Source of the DNA: Hyposmocoma kahamanoa
Taxonomy: Eukaryota > Arthropoda > Insecta > Lepidoptera > Cosmopterigidae
DNA length: 64,000 bases
Reading direction: 5' to 3'
Assembly: GCF_003589595.1 (NCBI RefSeq)
Contig: NW_020654080.1
Span: 6,247,486 to 6,311,485 of the forward strand
This document shows, piece after piece, positions 37,101 to 49,600 of the stretch. How positions within the stretch are numbered: position 1 is the first letter of the stretch; each line of letters opens with the position of its first letter. The notes below the pieces were generated by a model, which searched no databases, was not told the DNA's origin, and saw only the letters and a list, made by a program, of their open reading frames with translations. A program made the translations under genes and the position numbers.

Positions 37101-40100
37101 AGCGTGTGAAGCCCCAACCCGCATTGGCAGCGTGGTGGACCTAAGAGACTCGTCTCCAGCAGTGGGAATTTTTTCTCTTTTTTAACCGACTTCAAAAAAA
37201 GGAGGAGGTTCTCAATTCGACTGTATTTGTTTTGTATGTATGTTACGCATTTGTGAATCAATTTTGATGATTGTATTTGTCGGTAGGTCAATGATTGTAT
37301 TGGTCCCATTTAAATTTGAAGGAAATATTCCAACTGTAAGGGTGGCAAACTAGGTGAAGAATTCGGTTTCGCGCACTTTTCGGTAACTGATTTCAATAAT
37401 ACTGTTTAGCAATAGACGTAATTCCTCGAACTTTTGAGGTCGATTTTTTTTTTATAAACTTTTCATTGTAATTGTAATTCCAACCACTACCACGTATGTT
37501 TGAAACAGTCGGTCGCTGTCACCCCATTCTTTACACTTTATTCCACTAGAATAAGAACTATATGTTCTATTATATCCATATATATAATATGTAATAATCT
37601 ATAGTTTTATGAGATTTGCACTTTTTTCATATTTATTAATAGATTCTTCGATGGAGTGTCGAACAGTCAACAACCCTTGAGGATGCCCCTTTAGAGAGGC
37701 GAAACACATGTGGGGTATATTTTTGGTGGTCGTGTTTTTGACTATAGGTGCGCTTGTTTTATTTATTTTATGCGGAAAAATAACTGCATGAAAAAAGAAA
37801 TTCAACTCAAGCGTAGCTATTATGCTTAATTTAAAAGTCTATACAACCTCAAATGGCATTGGTTGATTTCGCATAATAGTGAAAGTGTTTAATGAATCAC
37901 TTTGGAAAAAATATATAGTAAAATTGAGGGTATACACTGTTTAGTATACGCTGTGAAAACACGATACCTAAAAATTGTAATTCGAGCTGGATTAGTGTAG
38001 AGTCTCAACCTTGTGTTATAACCATATAACCATAATTGTGCAACACTTATGGCACTCAGAGTTTTCTCTCTCGAGTCTCGAGGTGCAACTGAACCCGGGA
38101 CTGGATGTACCTACTCAAATTTAATTATTTTTGACAAGCAACCAGTCCCGGGATCACACAATACTCTCATTTAGGCTCAAGTACCATATCTTTTTACGTT
38201 AGTTTTGTTTATATTATATTATAGTGACCCTCCCTACCTACCCCTAGGGCATACGAGAAGGACACTATAACCTGTGCGCGCACGGGAACCTTACGAGTTC
38301 AGGTTCTGACCCCAGATCGGCCAGTGTACAGGGTTTTCACAGACCTCTGTCACTTGACTTCATCCGGTTCTTCGAGAGGCTAGTGTCTCGGGTGAGCCGC
38401 CCCGGGTGCACGTACAGTACCCTCCCTATTTTCCAGATAGGTACCGGAGCTGTAGGCACGCTCACTTCCCGTTGCGCATTGCACTACTAGCAGTTGCCAC
38501 CACTATCAAATCTCGTCATTGTTGGCGGAGCTGTGAGACGCACTCACTTCCCGACGCCGAAAATCGACGTCTCTCCAGTTCCCAATAACCTAAGCGGCTG
38601 GAGGGACCGTAGGATATCTAGCTTGTCCTTTACTAGAGGACAAGAGCCGGAGGCTAGAGCCGGAGATGCCAGTCGCAGTGTCCTGCGACAATGTCCGGAC
38701 ATAGCTTCCAACTTAAAGGGCAACTCACGTGTCTCACGCGTCTCCTCGGACAAAGGCCCTCAACTAGACCACTAGTAAGACGCGCTAGCCGCTCACGAGA
38801 CAGATGCCCCGGACACATGCAAAACCGGGGCCGACCAACATGCAGCTAACCACAAACCCCAGCGAGTCCATACCCAAGTACGGGTCCGCCAGAGTCGCAA
38901 AGGCGCATCACTGGTGGAGGGGTTGGCCCGGACGCCCGCTGTACCCTGGTCTTGCCGTCGAGCCCGTAGTCTCTCCGGGAAACCCTATATCTCGGGTCAG
39001 TATATAGGGAAATGTCTCATTTGGGCTCAAACGGGTTCCGTTGCAACTTTAAATCGACTCCGGGTTCAGATGCTATAAGACCCACCCGGTCCGCCTGTTT
39101 GTCATAGCGTTCGGCCCCGGACCGCGCCCGCCCCGCCGACTGTTGCAATTTAGCAGGGTTCATTCATAAGAACTCGAACATTACAAAAATAACCCACGCC
39201 TGGAACGCTCCCACCTCCGTATGGCCAGAGCATTACAAGTATATAAAAACCTTTACCTAAATTTGTGGACTCTGGATTGTCGCAGGTCCTTTGCGACATG
39301 GTTTCTTTATCACACTGAGTATGATACGCGACCATACCCGGCGGACATTTGGGAACACCTGCAAAACCAGCATTGTAGGAGATAAATAAATTAACACACT
39401 TTACTTGTGTCTTTACATGACTATGCAAAATAGTAGCCTTTTGCGAGTGATATATGCGAGCAGGCATCGCGGGTAATGCGGCACACCCGCAAAATGTTAC
39501 AAGAAATCGAAATAAAATAATTATTCAGGTTTAGTAGCAGCAGAGCTCCTTGTTAAACAGTTCGTCCAGGGAAGTACTGCCACCTTATCTATTTCTGCCG
39601 CCAAAAAGTAACGTGAGCATTATGCGTTCCGGTTTTGAAGGTGCTGGTGAATTTACAGGCACATGGGACTTGTCAACATATGTCTCAGTGATCTTTGTGA
39701 TTTAAAACTCTGAGTGACACTGCAACTGTTAGGGACAGACGTGTCGCTTACCACCAGGCACACGACTTGTTCGTCCCCTCGCTTAGTACCTATTATAAAT
39801 AAAATAAAGAGAGACTTATTTCTCAGGGTGACAGGCCCAGTGGCCGTGCCCATAAGTTTGCGATTTGAATCCCTGAGTGGCACTGAAACTGTTATGGATA
39901 GGAGTGTCTCCAGTGCGCCCGTGTCCAGGCGCACGACTTGTTCGTCCTGTCACTTGCAGCATTAAATGTTTAGGTGTCAAAAAATTTTAATTTCAAACAT
40001 CATATAGCGCTTACTGCTGGAGTTCGAAACATGATGTAGTTGATAGAATAAAGAAATTACTTACACATTTCCATGTGAAGTAGGCATTCTTTAGGTGCTC

Positions 40101-40155
40101 CAAGGCTCCTGAGAATGCAGAACAACAATCCAAGGATACATTGTAAAGTAGTCAT
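34107..40155 (-). CDS. Small secreted 10-cysteine TIL-like protein, gene A
   Basis: Predicted secreted protein of 119 aa. Exons on the minus strand: 40065-40155 (ATG at 40155), 39257-39358 and 34107-34273; both introns are phase 1. A signal peptide of about 20 residues (hydrophobic core ILGLLFCILRSLGA) precedes the mature chain. Ten cysteines follow with spacing 6-3-10-9-11-4-1-11-5, identical to gene B. Conserved pieces are C-P-x-G-M, SQRTCD, CGWSRCDC and CGPYEKC. The distal pattern C-x4-C-x-C-x11-C-x5-C resembles the end of trypsin-inhibitor-like (TIL) domains, so a protease inhibitor or a scaffold reused for another secreted role is the likeliest class; no function is proven. One possible N-glycosylation sequon (NSS) lies in the last exon. 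A 26-residue tail follows the last cysteine. Head to head with gene B. Intron 2 (about 5 kb) holds a GC-rich repeat block and tandem repeats. Confidence 0.82.
34868..35012. repeat. Tandem repeat, period about 62 bp, rich in TCGATCG
   Basis: TGTCGATCGTTACTGTCGAT and CGACAATGTCGATCAGGTG recur. Two full units and one partial are present. Each unit holds inverted TGTCGATCG / CGATCGACA motifs and can form a hairpin. Confidence 0.75.
35083..35560. repeat. Tandem repeat, period about 96 bp, with an inverted last copy
   Basis: Units containing ATCCAAGATGGCGGACACGA and CAAATAAATGCAATATGGGT begin near 35083, 35179, 35276 and 35374. From about 35440 the sequence turns to the reverse complement (TGTCTGCCATCTTGGATTT), giving a head-to-tail array closed by an inverted copy. 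In intron 2 of gene A. Confidence 0.8.
35595..35765 (+). repeat. Dispersed repeat D
   Basis: CTCTACCGCTCATTCGTAAG, then GCAAGAAACTCTAGGGGTTG. It shares its end with 47130-47290 (GAGCAAGAAACTCTAGGGTT). I know this pattern from the 3' ends of lepidopteran retroelements. Confidence 0.5.
38220..39140. repeat. GC-rich block G of unknown origin, in intron 2 of gene A
   Basis: About 0.9 kb of GC-rich sequence with sharp borders against AT-rich intron. The part at 38290-38520 aligns with 53585-53800 in the intron of gene C (shared CCAGATCGGCC, GTGAGCCG, TACCGGAGCTGTAGGCACGC and related strings), so it is a dispersed repeat. Short ORFs exist on both strands but none is recognisable. It could be the 5' part of a LINE; that is a guess. 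Confidence 0.6.
39540..39962 (+). repeat. Two tandem copies of repeat A in intron 1 of gene A
   Basis: The first copy at 39540-39785 starts with the CAGTTCGTCCAGGGAAG-type 5' part. The second, at 39815-39962, is 5'-truncated. Both end with CACGACTTGTTCGTCC. They are 90-500 nt upstream of the second exon on the other strand. Confidence 0.7.
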
Positions 40156-40353
40156 AATCACCACCTGTAAAGTATACGCGTGCGCCACAGCCGACCGTTA
40201 ATTTACCGTTTATTGTCACGTATCGCTTTATGCTAACCTCAATGTTTACAGTAGACCACTGTTTTTAAAAACATCATTAGTATTTTCTAAACTTGACAAG
40301 TAAAGACATTTCTGAGCTTACGTTTATACTTAGGTTATTTGCAATAAATTAGT

Positions 40354-42273
40354 TGGGTAATTTTCAGGTTAATTTTCTTTACCTGATTTCGGTGGCAATT
40401 TCTATTGTTTGAAAATTATGAGCATTTCTCCTAGAAGGGCTAACTTCTCTGACTTCGATGGACGAATTTTTTTCTTAATTTCAGGAAAAACATTGAGCGG
40501 AAAGGAAAAGGAACTCAAACTTACATTAGATTCCGTTAATTGGGCAACTAGATTCTTAACAGTTAATGACATATTTGATCCACCGAATTCAGCTACCACC
40601 GAAATCAGAATAATTTAGCTAAGGCACAATTTTTGTATAAAATATTATGAAAAAGAGAAAGACAGCATTCAATAATCTACATAAACATTTAGTAATATGA
40701 CTAACTATTAAATCAAGCTTTAAAAACTAAAATTTATTTATAAATAGACCAGAAAACGCAAACAAATTTCTGCTGGCTGGTCAACGTTTTTTTTTCAATC
40801 ACACAAGTATTGCCGTAGTATCTCTTTTTTTTTAAAAAAATAGATCGCAATCTGTAACTACAAAAGCAATAATTTTTTTGGAACTTGCGTGATTAATATC
40901 TTTCATTACTTTTTATACATGATGAGGTAATTCATGCAACTTCAAAATTATTCCTTCAGCTTTTTCTTAGCATACCTCTGTCTATCGATTTCTTTCATAT
41001 ATAATTGGATCGCTTTTTATCTTTGCTTTTCTAGCACGTTCCTTCATCTTCGTGATTTCCAATTTTTCTTTTCACCGTGAAGCAAGTAGCAATATAAAAT
41101 TGTGTAAATCAATAATATAAGAAAATATGGCTTCGATGGCAATTTTTTCCGACTTCGGTGGAAGTTTTTCTGAAATCGGTGGCATAAAATCCACCGAAAC
41201 CAAGGCCACGGGATTAAGAAAATATTTTTTTTTATATATTACTCGTAAACGACAATACTTGTAAAACCAATAAATTGTTATTATATTCTAGTTCTTATAA
41301 CACATATTATAAAAAATATGACATACAACCATAATATTTAGTTTTTGAAATATCGTATACACCGAATTCAAAAATCAAACTGGAGCAAATCCACCGAATT
41401 AGATATTTGCACGCAAAAAGTCCTAAAATCGGCTACAAATCATCCTCCTGACTATTTAGCCGCAGGGGCGTGATGGACGAATAATACAAACGAATGGCGA
41501 AGCATCTATGCTTAAATATAAATGCTTCACTTGTGATGTGTAGCGTGATTAGTAACGACCACCGAATTCCCGCGTATGCCTGGGATACGCAACAATCTTG
41601 GTATTGTGATAAAACTATTGTCTAATTTGTTGAGACATTCTGATTATAAGTACTATCGTCTGATTTATTATACGTGAACTAAAGTCTGATATTAATATAC
41701 GGTTTAAATTTTGAGAAAAATTATTCTTTGTGTTGGACTCTGCATTCGCGACACGCCACCGTTGTCAGATTTTAGGCATTTCGGATTTTTTTCCATTAGG
41801 TTCGAAAGGTTTATTGGGAAGATTTTATACTCTCTAGTTAGCTTTCGACCTATATTATACACTCTATTTTTTGTAGATTTTTGTTTTGATAAATAAGTTT
41901 GATATTGCAGGAGTTTAGTGCATGGATACAGAAAATTGCGGCTTTGGAGAAATGCCCTTATAATATTTGAATATAGTAACCTGAAATATTATTTAATATT
42001 TGATGATAATTTACTCAAATACTTCGATACCTCACACGTAAAGTGTTGTAAATCAAAATACATTTTTTTTTAACTTACAAATATATCCTTTTTTTAAGTA
42101 TATTATAGATTCCATATTTAAAAGTAAAGAAATCACTTAGTTTTATTTTTAAAAAAGGATATATTTAAGTTAAAGAGGAGGTTTGGAGGAGGAGAAGTGG
42201 AGGTTTCGACTTAAATACCTAATAAAAATTGCCACCGAAACTAGATGGAGAATACTAACCTGAAAATGACCCA
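40354..42273. mobile_element. 1.92-kb inverted-repeat DNA element with repeated CCACCGAA motif
   Basis: Left end TGGGTAATTTTCAGGTTAAT... and right end ...TAACCTGAAAATGACCCA; the inverted repeats run about 50 bp with mismatches and include TTTCGGTGGCAATTT. The octamer CCACCGAA or its complement recurs inside, near 40390, 40582, 40600, 41165, 41195, 41210, 41390, 41570 and 42232. No transposase ORF is visible, so it is non-autonomous. It lies 0.2 kb upstream of gene A. Confidence 0.75.
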
Positions 42274-42394
42274 GTTCTCGGAATAATTCACCTATCCCTG
42301 ACGAATGTTAATTAACTTTGGACTCTAATTAAGGGAACAAGGAAAGAGTGATGAATATATATTATTATACCCTCTATCGCTGAATATCGTATTC

Positions 42395-42620
42395 GCAAAA
42401 TATCATGAGCGTTACTGCGTTACGATTTTGAAGAGTAAGGGTGCTGTTGCAATTATACTCATTATTATGCACATGGGATTTGTCAACTTATGCCTCAGGG
42501 CACAGTGCCAGTGCCCTTCAGATCTTTGCGATTTAAAGCTCTGAGTAGCACTGTAAATGTTATGGACAGGCGTTTAGCTTACCATCAGGCGCTCGACTTG
42601 TTCGTCCCGTCACTTGATAT
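42395..42620 (+). repeat. Repeat A copy
   Basis: CATGAGCGTTACTGCGTTAC, the CACATGGGATTTGTCAACTT core and the end GCTCGACTTGTTCGTCCCGT. It is next to the right end of the 1.92-kb element. Confidence 0.68.
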
Positions 42621-43571
42621 TATAAAAAACATTACAAAAAATGATTTGGTGAGTAAATACTGTAAGTATATTATCAAAACACGATCATCAGATGAAACAT
42701 CGTCTGACGTTATAGGAACTCACTTCAACCTTGACTTAATCCGCGTAAAACGATAAAATATATTTATTTCCGCATATAAAATCATTTTCCAATTTACATG
42801 GCATCGTTAACATGCGATCCGAAATAAGCATGAAATGCGCAAGGGTAGAAGCGACCTTTGTTGAGTTCTTATTCCGTAATTTAATTTCAGGAAATCAATA
42901 AAACAGAAATGAATTGTAACGGTGATGTACCTAGTCAAAGTTTTTTCTTTATTTTGTCCTTCAATCGGCCTTTTTTTGAAATATTTATGATGTTTTTAGC
43001 GCCTATACTATTATTACAAATGCGAAAGAAACTCTGTTACATCTTCACGTCTAAACCTAGATGGGATCTAGGAGAAGGACATGGACCACTTTTTGTCACA
43101 TCATCATCTTAAAGGGATCGAAATAGCGGATAAAAATTTGTAAGGAGAACCAATAAAACTATGAAAATTAGTATTGATGGTATTGTATTGGCTAATCGAA
43201 GTACTTAGGTATTCTACGCAGACGAAGTCGCGGACACTAAATAAAATTTGAATTGCGAATCTCGATGTAGGTATATTACGTTAAAACTAGCAATAACCCT
43301 GCTGCTAACTTGGTTGGGTTGCTAAAGACTGCGGAGTAATGCAGACTGTGGCTCATTAAAAATATATGGCACGATGCCATGCTACTTTCATTACTTCAAT
43401 AATGAACGATACAAGATGATTCTCTCAGTGAATTAACATACATACAATTCTTATGTATAACATATCATTATTAGGCAGAGACTATGGACCTCCATTTGCT
43501 ACATCTCATCAGTCTCTCCATTACGCCTTCATGCCCGTTTATTCTTATACTTTTAACCCGACATTTTTTAA

Positions 43572-43662
43572 GGCGACCACGGATGACCACTGGCGCGCTC
43601 GGGCGGCCCGTCTCCCACGGCGCGTAGGTGCAAGCTCGCGCAGCGCGGCCCACGGAAAATTC
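43572..43662. repeat. Fragment related to the 44498-45010 element
   Basis: GC-rich patch with CACTGGCGCGCTCGGGCGG and CACGGCGCG, alignable with the right inner part of the 44498-45010 element. The flanks are ordinary AT-rich DNA. Confidence 0.5.
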
Positions 43663-44497
43663 TTTATTTAAAAACCTGCGCTCATGTCGTTTTCGTGATG
43701 GTACCTCGGCTGGGAAAGTCGTGACCTAATTTGCGTCCCCGCACTCCGCACATCATTTTTCGAAGTGATCATAGACAAATAAATGTTAATATAATGTTCC
43801 TTTAACAGTAAACCGATACGCATTGTAAAGTTTTTGAATTTTACTCCACTATATTTAAAAAAAAACAAAAACTAGGACACCCGGGGGATATTGATAGTAT
43901 TATCATTATCTGTTGGTCTTACGACCAAGTTTCATACAAATTTGCCCATTATTCCTTGTGTCGTCAATCTACTAACATTATTTTGTTCTATATTACCAAA
44001 CCATCGAAGCATCCCCCTCTCTGCCCTGGTCACTGCATAAAAGTTAAATATATATTTCGCATTAAATTAAACCATTACATAATGTAATCAAAATTTAAAG
44101 CGTTGATTCCACATTTAGTTTGCAGCGCCTTACTAAGCTGACATTATAGACGTTCAGAAAGGCTTGGGGTTGATCGGTGCCAGGCACATTTCGCGCGCTA
44201 TCTCAACCGTTCGCTGTTTGTAGGCCTTCATAAATACACAATTAGATGCTATGTATACCAACTCACCTACATTCGGAAGGCTAAATACGTTCGTGATAAG
44301 GAACACTTTGTTTACATTTTCTAACCGTTCATTGATTCGAGTTAACTAGGAAGTTGCGCGTTCCTACAATTATGTGATAAAGTTAAGTCGTAAACGTATT
44401 ATATGATAAAACTTTGTTGATGACAGTTCCGTTTTTTCTTTTTGTATATTTATTAATTATATCTACTACTATTTTCTATTTTCTATTTTTTTTAGTT

Positions 44498-45010
44498 AAG
44501 CGTGAAATACACAGAGCGGGTGTTGATCGGGTCGGGACCGCGGCGGGTCATTCCGTGTAGGTGCGCCCGTCCAGCGCCCGCGCTCGGTGTGTTATAAAAA
44601 AAAATGGAAGTGTATTAATTTGCTACTCCTTCGCGAACCCAGTGAAGGTAAAATCGTGCAAAATAGTTGCGCTTGTATTGGTTATTATTCCATGCAGTTA
44701 GTTTTCCCACCCTCCCTCCACATAAAGTTAATAAAATAAATAACAAAAGCGTAACTACAGTCACAAACACCACAACCAAAAAATATACCCGACACGTGTT
44801 TCGCCTCTCCACGAGGCCATCCTCGGTGAGATCCACCGCAGTCCCGACCCGAACCACGACCACGGACGCGCTCGGGCAGCCCGCTTCAAACGGCGCGGGA
44901 CGGGCGCACGCGCATGCGTTCGGTGTGTTGCCATCCGTACTAAATACATAGAATTAGACCCGCCGCGGTCCCGACCCGAACCGCACCCGCTCTCTGTGTG
45001 TTTCATGCTT
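44498..45010. mobile_element. GC-rich MITE-like element, 513 bp, with another repeat nested
   Basis: Left AAGCGTGAAATACACAGAGC and right CTCTGTGTGTTTCATGCTT; the inverted ends continue inward for about 50 bp (GGGTCGGGACCGCGGCGGGT and its complement). The middle (about 44640-44830) is the inverse of a repeat also at 37660-37760. A partial relative lies at 43572-43662. Confidence 0.78.
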
Positions 45011-46506
45011 TAGTGTGTTGTGGATTACTTTGGCTGCCCTAATCAAAACTAAAATAATCGACATTATAGCGACATTGAGTTATTTACATATATGTACTCA
45101 GCGAAACAAGATCTATAACCCCCTTTAATCGGTTTTTTTATATCTTCTTTAGTGTCAGTGTTATTGTTAAACTTTTACTGTTCCCAAAATTACTAAGATG
45201 TTTATGTACTTCTTATTTGTTGTTGTATTTTGTGGGGACGTTAAAGTATTATTATTAAAAAAAGGAAAACACAAACAAAAGACTCTGCTTATTTCTAAAA
45301 GAAATTACTTCTTGCACACGCACAATAACCAAAGTAACAGATTTACACAGCACAATAAAACAATAATTATGTGAAATAAAAACAAAAAATATCGTATATC
45401 ATAAACAATGGTCGGAAAAAGGTGTTTCACTAATATAGATATAGCTACAAGGAGCGACATAGAGTTGTTAAAACCACCAAATATAAATTAATTACTTTTT
45501 CGAATTTCGATTGAAAAAGCTCCTCTTTTTATTCTATTTATGAAGATAAATAGCCGTACATGGGTAAGGCAGTCAAAAGTGGCACATTTCATCTTATTTA
45601 AGCGTTCAACAGTTTTTAATAAAAAGTATTAAAATAATCTAGTGCGAACATTTTCCTTTCAAAATACGACATTTCTGCAAGTGGTTCGCATTTTTGAACA
45701 TCTGTTGTACTGTGTTTTTGAATTTAAATAAAATATATATGAGATAAATAAAATAAATAAAATTTATAATTAATTTTTTTTCCGAAGTTCTACTAGCAAA
45801 TTTGGGCGTTCCGTCAATGTGACCGTCAATACGCGGTATCTAAAGCTAAAGACATATAGGCGTACTCTCTGTTTTGGTAAACGGTCAATTATCTACTGCA
45901 TTTTTTACATGGCACCATTAGAATTACTTTAAAATCCAACTTCGACTTCGTAGGTCAGTAATTTTGTCCTACGATGCAGTAAAACCATTTCCGGAAATCC
46001 GAAAATCAAAACAGTAAATAACTAATATTTGGTGGATTTAACAACTATGTCGGTCGTTGTAGCTATATGTACACATGTATCTATATATGTGGCACACCTT
46101 TTTCCAACCATTGATCATAAACTATATAAATACTTACGTAAATATATATTTCATTATACATATACCATAGTGATTTTGATAAAAACGATCGTAGATCGCA
46201 TTGTGGCCTGATATATTTTCTCAACTATTCTTTACGGTGTCAATTAAACCCATCGGATTATAACTTTCAAAGAAATCACAATGCATCAACGGCATTAGGG
46301 GGTGCCTAATTGATTATTTACACAACTAATTTGAATTTAAACATAATTAACATTCATAAAGAACCAATGAAAACTTGAATTATTCCGCGAACTAATTTAC
46401 TACTTCGGTAAATAAGCCAAGAATAAATGAAGTCGCAAGAATTTACTCGTTTTTCGAGTTTAGAAAATAGTATGGTTGTTTTTAAAAACAACGATGTAAA
46501 TGTAAA

Positions 46507-46516
46507 CTATAAAAAG
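46507..46516 (+). promoter_or_regulatory. TATA-box candidate of gene B
   Basis: TATAAAAAGG about 95-100 nt upstream of the chosen ATG at 46609. It is a good match to an insect TATA box. The transcription start would be expected about 30 nt downstream, which leaves a leader of about 70 nt that is alignable with the leader of gene A. No transcript data support it. Confidence 0.45.
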
Positions 46517-46608
46517 GCAGTCCACGCATAGCGATTGGGCGAGAATGAACAGTGACAATTTCACGACCAGCTGCGGCGGCGGCACACGCGCATATGGCAT
46601 TGGTGATT

Positions 46609-49600
46609 ATGACTTCGGTACACCGCATCTTTGGACTTTCATTCTGCTTTCTTTGGACAACCTTCGGAGCACAACAACGATGCCTTCTTTATATGGAACG
46701 GTGTAAGTAACCTCATTGGGTTAGCTTTTGTGCAAAACATTGCAAGAATTTCACGAAAACTTTTATTTAATGCCATTTGTGTTTTTGAATGGACACAAGC
46801 ATGCAATTCAAAGTTGAAAAATGGCTTAACAGTTTGTACAAAAATAAATTTGGACAAGATTCCTAGAAATGAAACTATTTTTCCTATCCAAATCGTGTAT
46901 ACTTTATCTGTTTTTTTTTTTAAACAAAACAACATTTCAAGTTCTTCAAACAAATATACAGCCAACAATCGTGTAAACCTAAGAAGAACCCAATAACTCG
47001 ATACGATTCCTAAAAGCTGATGTAGGTAATGTATGAAATGATTAATTGGGAAAATTTTAGGATATATTTCCGCTTCTTAATTTATTGAAAGGCTGAGTAT
47101 ATTCTTAAGCAAGTCTAAGTAAAAAAAAAGTAAAAAAATCATCATTCCATAGGTAAAATAAATTAAATACTCGAAAACGTTATTGTTTAAGCTAATACTG
47201 CTCATTTACTGTGCTGACTTCCCTAACAAAAACGAGCAAGAAACTCTAGGGTTTGCCCTTTTAAATAAACTTAAATGCTATGGAATACACTTTGAATCAA
47301 ATTTGTATGGAATGTGAGCTATGTCCTCTCTCCATTTTTATCTAACACTTAATCTTCAATTTTGTAATATGATGTTTCAATTAAAATACTTTGAATGTAA
47401 GTTTTAAACTTAGGAAATGATATTCTTAATGTATGCTCCGGAATCTTATTGTATAAAACCTATACCATTCCCTATAAAAGAATTATTTAAGTATAAGTTA
47501 AATGGTACATATCATGAGTTTGAACTTAGCTCAACACACGGCACGTTAATAATTTTGTTTTAATTATTTCGATCTCTTACAATTTTTTGCAGGTATATTG
47601 TACTGCCGACGGAACCTATAGTGCAATAAACATAATAGCAACGGACCAACTATTTTCTTATAAATTTTATTATTTTTTTTTTTTTTATTTTTTTTTTATT
47701 AGATTTGCCAACAGAAATACACCATTACACACAATTATAAAAATAACACTATATACATTTTAGAGTGTAAACCCAATTACAGGCAAATACAACATGCGCA
47801 TTGGCATCACATCGAAAACGTTAATGCTATCATTTTACATATAACAAATAATTGGGCCAGGTTGCAAACATTGTGAGAAAAAAAAAATTAAAATGTAATC
47901 AGTAAAATAACAGACATAAAAAGAAGTATTACTAATATTGAACCTTAAACACAGACAGAGAGTTTAAGTAATGCAGCTTTAAATTTATACACTGAGAAAG
48001 AAAACAAATCTAAATCATGAGGTAGGTATGTCAACACATCTACATGTCTTATGCAATTTGTTGTACTCACGGCAAATTCGGATAATAATAGCATTAGAGC
48101 CGACATTCGTTCTGGACCAATCAACTACAAATGGACAATAAGTACGTGGCCTGGCGTTACGACGTGGAATAGAAAACCGAAGTTGAAATAAAAGTTTAGG
48201 GCAATCTATTTGCCCAGAAACCAAACGGTAAAGGAAAACTTGGTCCGCAACCCAGAGTCGACGTTCTAGACTGACAATTCGAAACTCTTTTAGGCGGTCC
48301 TCGTAACTTCTCAATAAATGCAGCTTTCGTTGATGAACAGTGAGGAAAAAGAGGAATCGCTTTTGAACTTTTTCTATGCGGTCTACTTGATTTTGGTACA
48401 TAGGATTCCAAATTGGAGAAGCATATTCTAAATTTATACGAACCAAGGCAAAATAAATGGTTTTCAATGTAGTAATACTTTTGAAGGACTTACAATTCCT
48501 CCACACGAAACCCAACAATCTGAAAGACCTATTAATGACGCTGTCAAAGTGGTATTTAAAAGAAAGTGAGCTGTCAAAAACGACTCCTAAATAGTTTATA
48601 ACCTTGAATACACCAGCATATCAATTTAGTTATGTCTTATAACGATGATTTTGCAGGTGTTTCGCACTGCCCGGTGGGAATGCACCCATACCACACTCGG
48701 TGCGACAAAGATACAATATCGCAAAAAACATGTGACACTCCAGAATCTATTAACTTAGGTAAAGTTTCTTGTAGATTTTTCGAAATAATGTAATGTAATA
48801 TTGCATCAACAAAAGAGTAAAAATCTTACTATAGTACATAGGGATGAAAGCGAACGACGGGTGCAAACATATGTGGTGGTGCATCTTGTGGAATAATAAA
48901 AACTATAGTAATACATAAATAAAGTATACTAACCATCCTACAACCAATTAAAATTCCAAATTTAATCAATTAAAATTCTTTGTAGTAAATGTTGAACTAT
49001 CTATGGATTGGATTGCAACTCTTGAAAATAAATGCATTTGTCAATTAAATTTACTGAATCAATGCATTTTCATACGTATTTGTATACAGCAGAGACAAAA
49101 TCAATTCAATCCAAAATATTCGACATATTTTTTAACCGACTTCAAAAAAAGGGGGACTCTTTTTTTGTATGTATGTTACGCGACAACTCCGGTAATTTGT
49201 GAATATGCCACCATAAAGGTGGAATATTTTCTTCAAATTAAAATGGGACCAATGCTGAGGTACCCTGTTGCCAACAAAAAAGAATTATCAAAATCGGTTC
49301 ACAAGTCCTGGAGCTATCGAGTAACGTAATTCATACAAAAATAAATTCTGTCGCAATAAGAACCTTCTTCTTTATTTTGAAGTCGATTAAAAATACTATA
49401 TACATAGTCTGCTTCTTACACATTTACTCGATTTGGTCAGATCACACCTGTTGATTGACAAAAAATACGATGTCGATCGTTTATTGTTTACAAAATATTT
49501 ATACTCGTTTTGTTCCATCACACGCGTCGTTCGTCAAAAAAATTAAGCAATCTGTATGCACCTTAATTCATGCCTTTCAGGTTTCACTTGCGGTTGGTCC

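Larger units (their letters stand above)
42621..46500. other. Intergenic region between divergent genes A and B
   Basis: No exon recognised. Contains the GC-rich MITE and its fragment, otherwise AT-rich single-copy-looking sequence. Shared regulation of A and B would have to act from here or from the 1.92-kb element. Confidence 0.45.

Noticed and set aside
36929..37309. 126-aa minus-strand ORF
   Set aside because: Made of repeat B and the CCCGCATTGGCAGCGTGG repeat; no coding signature.
42909..43112. 67-aa ORF with a hydrophobic run
   Set aside because: Contains the dispersed TATTACAAATGCGAAAG-type repeat; no support.
46631..46996. ORFs on both strands over exon 1 of gene B
   Set aside because: Wrong frame relative to the conserved first exon and its donor; shadows.
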